Below, piece by piece: positions 45,687-54,239 of a DNA stretch of 64,000 bases. Where the stretch lies: assembly GCF_025165815.1 (NCBI RefSeq), contig NZ_JAFFZE010000014.1, positions 310,001-374,000 on the forward strand. The letters run 5' to 3'. Each line of letters opens with the position of its first letter. The stretch's first letter is position 1. Source of the stretch: Actinophytocola gossypii (GTDB taxonomy: Bacteria > Actinomycetota > Actinomycetes > Mycobacteriales > Pseudonocardiaceae). The notes below the pieces were generated by a model. It had not been told where the DNA came from, did no database searches, and was given only the letters and a program-made list of their open reading frames with translations. A program made the translations under genes and the position numbers.

Positions 45687-46751
45687 ATGGCGTTAGGTGA
45701 GGAGCGCGATCTCGTACCGCTGGGAGCCGGCTTCGACATCACCAAGCGGGGCTACAGCCGCGTGCAGGTGGAGGAGCATCTCGAACAGCTGGACGGACAG
45801 CTGAAGCTGCTGGCCGCCGACCGCAACGCGGCCGCGGCGCAGGCGGCGGAGCTCACCGCGCAGCTCGAGGTGGCCCGGTCGACCATCGACGACCTGCGTG
45901 GCCAGGTGGAGCGCCTGTCGCTGCCCCCGACCACGATGGCTGGCCTGAGCGAGCGGTTGCAGCGGATGCTGCGCCTGGCGCAGGAGGAACGCGACGAGAC
46001 GAAGGCCAAGGCCGACGCCGAGGCCGAGCACATCCGCGCGAAGGCCGAGGCCGACGCCGCCGAGCTGCGCGGCCAGTACGAGCGCCAGCTCAAGGAGCTC
46101 GACGAGCGCCGGAACGCGATGGAGGCCGAGCACAAGAGCATCCTGGAGAAGGCGCGGGCCGAGGCGGCGGACATCGTGTCGGCGGCCGAGGCCGAGGCGA
46201 CCAGGCTGGACAAGGAGGGCGAGCAGCGCCGGACGGCGGTCGAGGAGGACTTCGAGATCGCCATGGCGTCCCGCCGCACGGAGTCCATGCGCGCCCTGGC
46301 GTCTCAGGAGGCGACGAGCAAGTCGGAGGCCGAACGCCGCGTCCGCGAGGCGACCGAGGAGGCCAACCGGCGCCGGCACGACGCGCGGACCGAGGCGACG
46401 GCCCGGCTGCAGGAGGCGACCGACGAGGCCGAACGCCGGGTCCGCGAGGCGACCGAGGAGGCGAACCGCCGGATCGCGCACGCCGCGCAGCGGGTGAACG
46501 CGCTGCGCCAGCTGCGGTCGAAGGTGGCCCACCAGCTCCAGTCGGCGCGAGACCTGGTGACCGACGCGCACGAGAGCCTTGAGCTGGCGTCACCGGCGTT
46601 CGAGCCGCTGCCCGAGGAGAAGTCGGACAAGCCGACCCCGGGACCGCGCCCGGTCCCCGGCCCGCCGAAGGAGGCCTGGGAGGCGGACGCGGACGCCATT
46701 CCGGACGACGTGGCAAGGGCCGAGACCAAGCGGATCGCCAGGAAGCCCTGA
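45687..46751 (+). CDS. DivIVA-like/FilP-type coiled-coil protein
   Basis: 354 residues. The N-terminus FDITKRGYSRVQVEEHLEQLDGQLKLLAADRN is a DivIVA-like head; the next 230 residues are nearly continuous heptads with high Ala, Glu and Arg. A 16-residue unit (EAERRVREATEEANRR) is repeated with a spacer of about 20. A Pro-rich tail (KPTPGPRPVPGPP) ends it. Such proteins scaffold polar growth or chromosome partitioning in filamentous actinobacteria. TAGCGT (45675-45680) ends six bases before ATG. Confidence 0.82.
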   Translation: MALGEERDLVPLGAGFDITKRGYSRVQVEEHLEQLDGQLKLLAADRNAAAAQAAELTAQLEVARSTIDDLRGQVERLSLPPTTMAGLSERLQRMLRLAQEERDETKAKADAEAEHIRAKAEADAAELRGQYERQLKELDERRNAMEAEHKSILEKARAEAADIVSAAEAEATRLDKEGEQRRTAVEEDFEIAMASRRTESMRALASQEATSKSEAERRVREATEEANRRRHDARTEATARLQEATDEAERRVREATEEANRRIAHAAQRVNALRQLRSKVAHQLQSARDLVTDAHESLELASPAFEPLPEEKSDKPTPGPRPVPGPPKEAWEADADAIPDDVARAETKRIARKP

Positions 46752-46756
46752 CCCGA

Positions 46757-47215
46757 CTACTCGCCGATGTCCTCGAACCACAGGTCCGGGTGCGCGGCGA
46801 CGAACTCGCTCATCAGGGCCACGCAGCGCGGGTCGTCCACGACGGTGACCGCCACGCCGTGCTCGGCCAGCCAGTCGTGGCCGCCGTGGAAGGTCGTCGC
46901 CTCCCCGATGACCAGCCGGCCGATGCCGAACTGGCGCACGAGGCCACTGCAGTACCAGCACGGGGACAGCGTGGTGACCATCGTCGTGTCCCGGTAGTGC
47001 CGACGCCGTCCCGCGTCGCGGAACGCGGCGGTCTCGGCGTGGGTCGACGGGTCGCCGTCCTGCACGCGGCGGTTGCGTCCACGGCCGAGTACCGCGCCGT
47101 CCGGGCCGACCAGCGCGGCGCCGATCGGGATGCCGCCCTCGGCGAGACCTCGCCTGGCCTCGTCCACCGCGACATCGAGCCAGACGTCGATCCGCCCCTC
47201 GATCCGTTCGTCCAT
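46757..47215 (-). CDS. Cytosine deaminase (yeast Fcy1-like), nucleoside deaminase superfamily
   Basis: 152 residues. Zinc-site motifs HAE (STHAETAAFRDAG) and PCWYC (TLSPCWYCSGLV), C-terminus WFEDIGE. The order and length resemble the eukaryotic-style single-domain cytosine deaminase rather than the bacterial CodA amidohydrolase. It would convert cytosine to uracil, though guanine or nucleoside analogues are possible. Five bases from the end of the coiled-coil gene, convergent with it. Confidence 0.85.
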   Translation of the reverse strand: MDERIEGRIDVWLDVAVDEARRGLAEGGIPIGAALVGPDGAVLGRGRNRRVQDGDPSTHAETAAFRDAGRRRHYRDTTMVTTLSPCWYCSGLVRQFGIGRLVIGEATTFHGGHDWLAEHGVAVTVVDDPRCVALMSEFVAAHPDLWFEDIGE

Positions 47216-47303
47216 GTGCGCAAGCCAACCACGCGTTCTGCGCGACGGTTGCGCCGCGCGGTAGGTTTACCCGCGAGTAGATAAGCCCTCTCCGGGAGGA
47301 CAG

Positions 47304-47756
47304 ATGGCGGCTTACCAGACCGTGGTCGTCGGCACGGACGGCTCGGACTCCTCGTACCTCGCGGTCGACCGCGCCGCGCACATCGCCGCGGACGCCGGCG
47401 CCACCCTGGTCATCGCCTGCGCCTACCACCCGGCCAGGCAGGACGACGTGGCCCGCGCGCAGGACGAGCTCGGCGACGACGTCGCCTACCAGGTCGTCGG
47501 CTCGACGCCGGCCGAGGACTCGGTGCGCACGGCGGCCGAACGGGCCCGCGCGGCCGGCGCGACGAAGATCGACACCGTGGTCGTCGACGGCGAGCCGGTG
47601 GCCACGCTGGCCAAGGTGGTCCGCGAACGCGGCGCCGATCTCCTGGTGGTCGGCAACCGCGGCCTCAACACGCTCGCCGGGCGCATCCTCGGCTCGGTGC
47701 CGTCGGAGGCGGCGCGCAAGTCGAAGATCGACGTGCTCATCGTGCGCACGACGTGA
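47304..47756 (+). CDS. Universal stress protein
   Basis: 150 residues, one UspA domain. N-terminus YQTVVVGTDGSDSSYLAVDRAAHIAADAGATLVIACAYH and C-terminal GNRGLNTLAGRILGSVPSEAARKSKIDVLIVRTT with G-x2-G-x9-G(S/T) nucleotide-binding motif, so it may bind ATP. ATG 47304 has GGGAGGACAG. Its stop overlaps the GTG of the nucleotide cyclase by 4 bp; both are translationally coupled. Confidence 0.92.
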   Translation: MAAYQTVVVGTDGSDSSYLAVDRAAHIAADAGATLVIACAYHPARQDDVARAQDELGDDVAYQVVGSTPAEDSVRTAAERARAAGATKIDTVVVDGEPVATLAKVVRERGADLLVVGNRGLNTLAGRILGSVPSEAARKSKIDVLIVRTT

Positions 47757-48880
47757 CCGGACCCCAGGACGACGACGAGCTGGAAGCGCTGCGACAACGC
47801 ATCGAGCGGGTCCTGCTCGGCGGCGAGCGCCGCTACACCCGCACCGAGGTCGCCGAGCTCGCCGGCGTCCCGCTCGAACGCGCCACCGCGCTCTGGCGCG
47901 CCCTGGGCTTCGCCACCGTCGGCGACGACGCCGCGGTGTTCACCGACAGCGACGTCACCGCGCTGCGGTTCGCCAACGAGCTGGTGCGGGCGGGGATCGT
48001 CGACCCGTCGGCGGTGATCGCCAGCACCAGGATGATCGGCCAGCACATGTCGCGGCTGGCCGAGTCGCAGGTGCTGATGCTGCGGGACGTGGTGGTGGCG
48101 AACCCCGAGCTGGCGGACGAGCGCCAGCTGGCCCGGCTCGTCGAGAACCTCACCCACGGGCTGGCGCGGCTGCAGGACTACGTGTGGCGCCGGCACCTCG
48201 CCGCGTACTCGGTGCGCATGCTGGTCGCCCGGGACGAGGACATCGACGAGCGGCGGCTGGTGGTCGGGTTCGCCGACATGGTGGGCTTCACCAGCCTGAC
48301 CCGGCGCTCGACCGAGGCCGAGCTGGTCGAGGTCGTGGACCGCTTCGACGCGCTCGCCGCCGAGGTGGTGGCCGACAACCACGGCCGGATCGTGAAGATG
48401 CTGGGCGACGAGGTGCTGTTCGTCGCCGACACCCCGACCGACGGCGCCGAGATCGCGCTGACCCTGCTGGAACGCGCGGCCGCCACGGACGACGTGCCCC
48501 CGCTGCGCGTCGGCCTGGCGTTCGGCCGGGTGCTGAGCCGGTTCGGCGACGTGTACGGCTCGGTGGTCAACATCGCCAGCCGGCTGACGTCGGTCGCCCG
48601 GCCGGGGACGGTGCTGGTCGACCGGGAGCTGACCGAGGCCCTCGCCGACGAGCCCGCGTACACCGTCCGCACCAGGCGTCCGACGTCGGTGCGCGGCTAC
48701 GCGCGGCTGCGGTCGGCGAGCCTGCGCCGGGCGGGCGAGGAGTCCCCCGGCCTGGCGGAGTCGGCGCAACAGCTGGCCGCCGAGTTCCTCGGCCTGACCG
48801 ACGGTGACGACGAGGCACCCCACATCCCCCTGCACCCGGACGACGACCGGCCACGCCTCGGTCGCCGGAGGCGGCGCTGA
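47753..48880 (+). CDS. Class III adenylate cyclase with N-terminal regulatory domain
   Basis: 375 residues. The N-terminal about 180 residues (VLLGGERRYTRTEVAELAGVPLERATALWRALGFATV) form a helical regulatory domain like those of Mycobacterium Rv1264/Rv2212. The cyclase domain has metal Asp in GFADMVGFTSLT and GDEVLFVAD, and VVNIASRL with the transition-state Asn/Arg. Soluble. It converts ATP to cAMP, likely with pH or lipid sensing by the regulatory part. Overlaps the universal stress protein gene, linking cAMP to stress. Confidence 0.9.
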   Translation: MTGPQDDDELEALRQRIERVLLGGERRYTRTEVAELAGVPLERATALWRALGFATVGDDAAVFTDSDVTALRFANELVRAGIVDPSAVIASTRMIGQHMSRLAESQVLMLRDVVVANPELADERQLARLVENLTHGLARLQDYVWRRHLAAYSVRMLVARDEDIDERRLVVGFADMVGFTSLTRRSTEAELVEVVDRFDALAAEVVADNHGRIVKMLGDEVLFVADTPTDGAEIALTLLERAAATDDVPPLRVGLAFGRVLSRFGDVYGSVVNIASRLTSVARPGTVLVDRELTEALADEPAYTVRTRRPTSVRGYARLRSASLRRAGEESPGLAESAQQLAAEFLGLTDGDDEAPHIPLHPDDDRPRLGRRRRR

Positions 48881-48882
48881 CC

Positions 48883-49596
48883 TCAGCGCGCGGGAAGCTC
48901 GCGCAGTGCCATGGCGAGACCGGCGAGGTGCTCGATCGCTGCGGTCAGCTCGCGGTCCGACTCGGCCAGCGAGGTCGCGGCGACGACCCGGCCGGCGGCG
49001 GCGATCAGGCCGCGGTAGCCGCGCACGCCCTCGTCCAGCCGGGCGCGCAGCTGGCGAACGCTCTCGGCCAGCGCCTCCCGCTCGTCCTCCGGCGCGTGGT
49101 CGCGAGCGACCTCGACGGCCACCAGCCGGGTGGCGGCGGCCCGCAACGCCGCGGCGGTCTCGGCGGCGGTGGCCTTCGCCTGGGCGACCGACTCCGCGGG
49201 CACCGGCCCGGCGGACCCACTGAGCGGTTTCAGCACCTGGTCCAACGCGGGTTCCACCGTGGCCAGCTCGCGCATCGGTTCCCGTGCCGCCGACCCCTCC
49301 GGCGGGAGCTTGCGTGCCGACAGCCTCGACCCGCGCGTACCGCGACCCACGGCGAGGTCACGCTGGCCGCGCCGGGTCAGGACCACCCGCCGGGTCGACC
49401 GGAACGCCAGGGTTCCGGAGATCAACGTCAGCACGAAGCCGGTGACGTGGGCACTGTCCCCTCCGGGCAGGACGTCGATCTGGGGTCCCCCCATTTCAGC
49501 CCCCATGAGCACGCCGAACACCGCCATGACCAGCACCCACAGGACGACCCACCGCGCCGCCCACAGGTGACCGAGCCTGCCCGCCGCCGAGTCCAT
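48883..49596 (-). CDS. Two-helix membrane protein with helical cytoplasmic bundle
   Basis: 237 residues. Two hydrophobic helices near residues 15-32 and 50-65 (VVLWVLVMAVFGVLMG and GFVLTLISGTLAF), then a long Ala/Glu/Arg-rich helical region with APEDEREALAESVRQLRARLDEG. I do not recognise the family; a phage-shock PspM-like role is one idea, unsupported. Its ATG 49596 overlaps the upstream hydrolase stop by one base (TGATG), so they are an operon. Confidence 0.68.
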   Translation of the reverse strand: MDSAAGRLGHLWAARWVVLWVLVMAVFGVLMGAEMGGPQIDVLPGGDSAHVTGFVLTLISGTLAFRSTRRVVLTRRGQRDLAVGRGTRGSRLSARKLPPEGSAAREPMRELATVEPALDQVLKPLSGSAGPVPAESVAQAKATAAETAAALRAAATRLVAVEVARDHAPEDEREALAESVRQLRARLDEGVRGYRGLIAAAGRVVAATSLAESDRELTAAIEHLAGLAMALRELPAR

Positions 49597-50348
49597 CAAC
49601 CCGCCTCCATCCATCGGTTCAGCACTCCGGCCAGTTCCTCCGGGGCCTCCAGCGGCGCCAGGTGACCGACCCCGGCCAGCTCCACCGACTCCGAACCGGG
49701 CAGCGCCGACGCCATCGCCGTCGCCTCCCCGGCCGGGATCAGCGAGTCCTCTGCCCCGCGCACGACCAGGGCCGGCAACCCCGATCCGGCGAGCACGTCC
49801 AGCGACGACGGCCGGGCCGCCATCGCCCGCTGGGCCCACGCCACCGACGCCGGCGGCTGGGCCGAGATCAACGCACGCACCCGCTCCTCGACCTCGGGGC
49901 GGCGCGCGAGGGTCGTCTCGCCGAGCAGGGTCGTCATCATCGCGTCGGGCAGCCAGTCCGTGCCATCGGCCTCGGCGCGGTCGGCCATCGCGTACCGGTT
50001 CGCGCGGGCCTCGTCGGTGTCCTCGGACGCCTTGGTGTTGACCAGCACCAGCCCGCTGACCCGGGACGGCGCGGCGCGCAGTACGGCCATCGCCACGTAC
50101 CCGCCCATCGAGCAGCCGCCGAACACCGCGCGGGACACGCCCCGCTGGTCCAGGGTCGCCAGCACGGCGGCGGCCGCCTCGTCGAGGGACGGCTCGGTCA
50201 CCGGCGGCGCCGAGCCGAAGCCCGGCAGGTCGGGTGTGACCAGGCGGGACCCCAGCGCGGGCCGCAGACCGTCCCACATGCTCGAGTCGAGCGGGAACGC
50301 GTGCAACAGCACGACAGGATCACTCAAGTGCACGTCACCATCCATCAC
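49596..50348 (-). CDS. Alpha/beta-fold hydrolase
   Basis: 250 residues. VVLLHAFPLDSSMWDGL (oxyanion), nucleophile Ser in FGGCSMGGYVAM, Asp in VVRGAEDSLIP and His in VGHLAPLEAPEEL complete the catalytic triad. It is similar to small esterases/lactonases; substrate unknown. GTG 50348 or ATG 50345 may be the start. Divergent from the aminotransferase gene, 11 bp away. Confidence 0.87.
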   Translation of the reverse strand: MMDGDVHLSDPVVLLHAFPLDSSMWDGLRPALGSRLVTPDLPGFGSAPPVTEPSLDEAAAAVLATLDQRGVSRAVFGGCSMGGYVAMAVLRAAPSRVSGLVLVNTKASEDTDEARANRYAMADRAEADGTDWLPDAMMTTLLGETTLARRPEVEERVRALISAQPPASVAWAQRAMAARPSSLDVLAGSGLPALVVRGAEDSLIPAGEATAMASALPGSESVELAGVGHLAPLEAPEELAGVLNRWMEAG

Positions 50349-50359
50349 CCCAGAATGAC

Positions 50360-51424
50360 ATGATGCGGGGCATGGCCCTCACCGTTCGAGCCGACCTCGC
50401 CAATCTCCCGGACTACATCCCGGGACGCAAGATCCCCGGCGCGATCGTGCTGTCCAGCAACGAAGTCTCCACCCCGGCGCCGCCGTCGGTCCTGGCGGCC
50501 ATCACCGAGGCCGCGGCCGAGATCAACCGGTACCCGCAGATGGCCAACGACGACCTGATGGCCAGGACCAGCCGGTACACCGGCGTGCCGGAGGAGCGGC
50601 TGGCGATCGGCTGCGGGTCGGTCAGCCTGTGCCAGCAGCTGATCCAGGCCATGTGCACCGAGGGCCAGGAGGTCGTGTTCGCCTGGCGGTCGTTCGAGGC
50701 GTACCCGATCGTCACGCAGGTGGTCGGCGCGCGGAGCGTCAAGGTGCCGCTGACCAGCGACTACCGGCACGACCTTGACGCCATGCTGGCCGCGATCACC
50801 GACCGTACCCGGGTCGTGTTCGTCGCCAACCCGAACAACCCCACCGGCACCGCGCTGCACACCGGTGAGCTGGAGCGCTTCCTCGACGCCGTGCCCGACC
50901 ACGTGCTGGTCGTGCTGGACGAGGCGTACCGCGAGTTCGTCACCGACCCCGACCTGCCAGACGGCCTCGCGCTCGCCGAGGGCCGGGAGAACCTGGCCGT
51001 GGTCCGCACGTTCTCCAAGGCGTACGGACTGGCGGGCATCCGGGTCGGCTACGCGGCCGCGCCCCCGGCGGTCGCGGCGGCGGTCCGCAAGGTGGCGATC
51101 CCGTTCTCGGTGAGCCGCATCGCCCAGGCGGCGGCCGTGGCGGCGATGGACGCGGCCGAGGAGCTGCTGGCCCGCTGCGCGCCGGTCGCCCGCGAGCGCG
51201 AGCGGGTGCGCGACGAACTGCTGGCGATGGGCTACGAGGTACCGGCGTCGCAGGCGAACTTCGTGTGGCTGCCGCTCGGCGACCGGACCGCCGCGTTCAA
51301 CGACCACCTGCTGGCGCACAAGGTGGTGATCCGCGCGTTCGCCGGCGAGGGTGCCCGGGTCACCGTCGCCCAGCCGGACGAGAACGACGCGTTCCTGGCC
51401 GCGGCCAGGACGTTCGAGCGCTGA
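50360..51424 (+). CDS. hisC: HisC-like aminotransferase (histidinol-phosphate or aromatic)
   Basis: 354 residues, fold type I. PLP lysine is in TFSKAYGLAGIRVGYA, N-terminal VLSSNEVSTPAPPSVLAAITEAA, ANPNNPTGTALHTGEL and LDEAYREFVTDPD. The closest characterised group is the Pat/HisC2 aromatic aminotransferases of actinobacteria rather than the histidine-operon enzyme. ATG 50360 or 50372 may start it. No histidine genes are near, so Pat-type function is preferred; the symbol is by family only. Confidence 0.82.
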   Translation: MMRGMALTVRADLANLPDYIPGRKIPGAIVLSSNEVSTPAPPSVLAAITEAAAEINRYPQMANDDLMARTSRYTGVPEERLAIGCGSVSLCQQLIQAMCTEGQEVVFAWRSFEAYPIVTQVVGARSVKVPLTSDYRHDLDAMLAAITDRTRVVFVANPNNPTGTALHTGELERFLDAVPDHVLVVLDEAYREFVTDPDLPDGLALAEGRENLAVVRTFSKAYGLAGIRVGYAAAPPAVAAAVRKVAIPFSVSRIAQAAAVAAMDAAEELLARCAPVARERERVRDELLAMGYEVPASQANFVWLPLGDRTAAFNDHLLAHKVVIRAFAGEGARVTVAQPDENDAFLAAARTFER

Positions 51425-51433
51425 ACGATCCGT

Positions 51434-51712
51434 TCACGCGGCGGCCGGCTCGCCCGCCGCTCTGGCTCGTTCGGCGAACCGGCGCCGTGCGGCGGCGACC
51501 CGTCGCCAGTGCGCGGCCCGGGTCTCGTCGACCGGCCGGGACGCGGTGACCAGCACCTCGGCCGCGTGCGCGGCGGAGTCGAGCTCCGCCGCGGCGTCGA
51601 GGTACCGGCCGGCGTCGATCAGGGCGTAGGCGCGCCGCATCTCGGTCTGCGCGGTCGCGTAGATCGCGTAGGCGGCGAGGTTGTGCGCGAGCGGGCCGAG
51701 TGGGTGCGACAT
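51434..51712 (-). CDS. Small hypothetical helical protein
   Basis: 92 residues, mainly Ala/Arg helices: LAAYAIYATAQTEMRRAYALIDAGRYLDAAAELDSAAHAAEVLV. It resembles one or two TPR-like helical hairpins. ATG 51712 follows GGAGG. No family recognised. It shares the convergent end of the aminotransferase gene 9 bp away. Confidence 0.65.
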   Translation of the reverse strand: MSHPLGPLAHNLAAYAIYATAQTEMRRAYALIDAGRYLDAAAELDSAAHAAEVLVTASRPVDETRAAHWRRVAAARRRFAERARAAGEPAAA

Positions 51713-51826
51713 GGTGTCCTCCGTTTCACGTGCCTTGTCGGACGTACGAAACAGAGACGTTCGGAACGACACCCTCGCCCATGATTTTCGGCGCGTTTCC
51801 CCGTGACCACCCGAACAGAGCAGTAG

Positions 51827-52126
51827 TCACCGGCGGCGGGTGGTGGGGCGCCTGCGGTGGCGGGCGTTCCAGCAGGACTCGTGCCAGTGGCGGCGGTCGG
51901 CGACGCCGCCGGTCTCGTCGGCGGGCCAGACGACCACGTGCGCGGTGCCGGGCCGGATCTCGTGGTCACAGCCGGGACAGCGGTACTGCTTGGTCGTCTG
52001 GGTGCCGGTCACCCTGCGCACCAGCCAGTCGCCGTCCTGGGCGGTCTCCAGCTGTTGCCAACCCCCCGTCGGCGCGGGTGGTGCGGGGGTGGCCCGGGCG
52101 CGGCGATCCCGGTTACGGCGGGGCAC
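51827..52126 (-). CDS. Small zinc-ribbon-like protein
   Basis: 99 residues: basic head, TGGWQQLETAQDGDWLVRRVTGTQTTKQYRCPGCDHEIRPGTAHVVVWPADE, then HWHESCW. The CxxC-H...H-C arrangement suggests one zinc. Homologues are widespread in actinobacteria (often wrongly labelled ATP/GTP-binding) and have no known function. GTG 52126. Divergent from the FmdB-like gene, 35 bp away. Confidence 0.75.
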   Translation of the reverse strand: MPRRNRDRRARATPAPPAPTGGWQQLETAQDGDWLVRRVTGTQTTKQYRCPGCDHEIRPGTAHVVVWPADETGGVADRRHWHESCWNARHRRRPTTRRR

Positions 52127-52161
52127 GGACGGTCACCGTAGTGGCAGGGCACAATGGTCGC

Positions 52162-52365
52162 GTGCCGACATACGAGTTCCGCTGCCACGAGTGCGCCAGG
52201 ACGTTCGACGTCCAGCGGCCGATGAGCGCCTCCGCCGACCCCGCGCCCTGCCCGGACGGCCACACCGACACCACGAAGCTCCTCTCCACCGTCGCGCTCA
52301 CCGGCGGCGGCGCCGCGGCCCCGGCCGGTGGCGGCTGCTGCGGCGGGGCCTGCGGCTGCGGCTGA
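52162..52365 (+). CDS. FmdB-family zinc-ribbon protein
   Basis: 67 residues. PTYEFRCHECARTFDVQRPMS with CxxC, and CPDGH later, form the FmdB regulatory-protein zinc ribbon; the tail is Gly/Ala with several cysteines (GGGCCGGACGCG), similar in composition to the micropeptide at 55334. CACAAT at 52150-52155 ends six bases before the GTG, so the message is probably leaderless. Function unknown; maybe metal handling. Confidence 0.85.
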   Translation: MPTYEFRCHECARTFDVQRPMSASADPAPCPDGHTDTTKLLSTVALTGGGAAAPAGGGCCGGACGCG

Positions 52366-52372
52366 GACCCGG

Positions 52373-54148
52373 CTACCCGTAGTCGCGGAAGCCCTTGCCG
52401 GTCTTGCGGCCGAGGCGGCCCGCCGTGACCAGGTGCTCCAGCAGCGGGGCCGGTGCGAACCCGGCGTCGCGGAACTCGTAGTACAGCGTGCGCTCGATCG
52501 CCAGGGACACGTCCAGGCCCACCACGTCCAGCAGCTCGAACGGGCCCATCGGCAGCCCGCAGCCGACCTTCATCGCGGTGTCGATGTCGTCGGCGTCCGC
52601 GTAGTGCGCCTCCAGCATCTTCACCGCGTCGTTCAGGTACGGGAACAGCAGCGCGTTCACGATGAAGCCCGCCCGGTCGGCGCAGTGCACCGGCTGCTTG
52701 CCAACCCGCCGGCACACCTCCCCCGCGGTCGCCAGCACGTCCTCCCCGGTCGCGATCGTCGACACGACCTCCACGAGCTTCATCGCCGGCGCCGGGTTGA
52801 AGAAGTGCAGGCCGACCACGTCCGCCGGCCGCGAGGTCGCCGCCGCGCACTCGATCACCGGCAGTGACGACGTGGTGGTCGCCAGGACCGCCCCCGGCCG
52901 CACCACCTCGTCCAGCGCGCCGAACACCGCCCGCTTGACCGCGAGGTCCTCGGCCACCGCCTCGACCACGAGATCCCGGTCGGCCAGTTCGTCGAACTCC
53001 ACCACCCCGCGCAGCCGCGACAGCACCTCGCCGCGTTCCTCTTCGGACAGTCGGCCCCGCTTCACCTGACGGTCCAACGACTTCCGCACCGCGTCCACAG
53101 CGGACGACGCCTTCTCGGCCGACCGCGCCCGCAGCACGACGTCGAAACCCCGGCGCGCGAAGACCTCCGCGATCCCGGTCGCCATCGTCCCGGTGCCGAC
53201 CACGCCGACCCGCCGCACGTCCCGGGTGGACCCGGTGGCCGCCGCCGAGGCCGGGGTCAGCGAGTCCGGTACGACGACCGGAGAGTCGACCTCGGCGTAG
53301 GTGTAGAAGCCGCGCCCCGACTTCCGGCCGAGCAGCCCGGCCGTGATCATCTGCCGCAGGATCGGCGCCGGCGCGTGCAAACGATTGCGCGACTGCCGGT
53401 ACATCGTCTCGAGGATCTCGTACGCGGTGTCCAGCCCGATCAGGTCGAGCAGCGCGAGCGGCCCCATCGGGTACCCGCAGCCGTAGCGCATCGCGGCGTC
53501 CAGGTCCTCCCGGGTGGCGTACCGCGACTCGTACATCGACACCGCGTGGTTGAGGTACCCGAACAGCAGCGCGTTCGCGATGAACCCCGCCCGGTCGCCG
53601 ATCACCACCGGCTCCTTGCCGAGCTTGCGCGCGAACGCCTCGACGTCGGCGATCACGTCCGGTTCGGTGACCACCGTGCGCACGATCTCCACGAACCGCA
53701 GCACCGGCGCCGGGTTGAAGAAGTGCAGCCCGACGACCTTGCCCGGCCGCCCGGTGTGCACGCCGATCTCGGTGACCGACAGCGAGGACGTGTTCGACGC
53801 GAGTACGACGTCCGGCCGGCACACCTCCTCCAGCTCGGTGAACACCCGCGCCTTCAGCTCAAGGCTCTCCGGGATCGCCTCGATCACCAGGTCGGCGTCG
53901 GCGAGGTCGGCGAGCCGGGTGGTGTACTCGATCCGGCCGAGCAACGCGTCCCGCGCGGCCGCGTCGAGCTTGCCGCCGGCCAGCGCGCGCTCGGTGGAGT
54001 GCTCGACGTGCCCCCTGGCCCGGTCGACACCCTCGTCGTCCAGTTCGACGCCGATCACCCGGATGCCGGTGCGCGCCACGACCTCGGCGATGCCGGCACC
54101 CATCGTGCCGAGCCCGACCACTCCGACACATCCGAACTCGCGCGCCAT
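52373..54148 (-). CDS. Tandem-fused 3-hydroxyacyl-CoA (3-hydroxybutyryl-CoA) dehydrogenase
   Basis: 591 residues in two homologous halves. Each half has an NAD-binding GxGxxG (VVGLGTMGAGIAEV at residues 9-22; VVGTGTMATGIAEV near 315), NTSSLSVTEI/TTSSLPVIEC, GLHFFNPAPV/GLHFFNPAPA and an FIANALLF/FIVNALLF C-terminal dimer domain. It oxidises 3-hydroxyacyl-CoA. Normal single proteins are about 285 residues. The second half lacks the ASN before SSL (TTT) and may have diverged. It could supply acetoacetyl-CoA reduction to the ethylmalonyl-CoA pathway. Confidence 0.93.
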   Translation of the reverse strand: MAREFGCVGVVGLGTMGAGIAEVVARTGIRVIGVELDDEGVDRARGHVEHSTERALAGGKLDAAARDALLGRIEYTTRLADLADADLVIEAIPESLELKARVFTELEEVCRPDVVLASNTSSLSVTEIGVHTGRPGKVVGLHFFNPAPVLRFVEIVRTVVTEPDVIADVEAFARKLGKEPVVIGDRAGFIANALLFGYLNHAVSMYESRYATREDLDAAMRYGCGYPMGPLALLDLIGLDTAYEILETMYRQSRNRLHAPAPILRQMITAGLLGRKSGRGFYTYAEVDSPVVVPDSLTPASAAATGSTRDVRRVGVVGTGTMATGIAEVFARRGFDVVLRARSAEKASSAVDAVRKSLDRQVKRGRLSEEERGEVLSRLRGVVEFDELADRDLVVEAVAEDLAVKRAVFGALDEVVRPGAVLATTTSSLPVIECAAATSRPADVVGLHFFNPAPAMKLVEVVSTIATGEDVLATAGEVCRRVGKQPVHCADRAGFIVNALLFPYLNDAVKMLEAHYADADDIDTAMKVGCGLPMGPFELLDVVGLDVSLAIERTLYYEFRDAGFAPAPLLEHLVTAGRLGRKTGKGFRDYG

Positions 54149-54239
54149 CGCAACCTCCGGAGACCGGCAGAACGGACAGGCCGGATGCTACCTGCCAGTA
54201 ACATGATCGACCGGTCGGGCGTGGCCCAGGTCACGAGCG

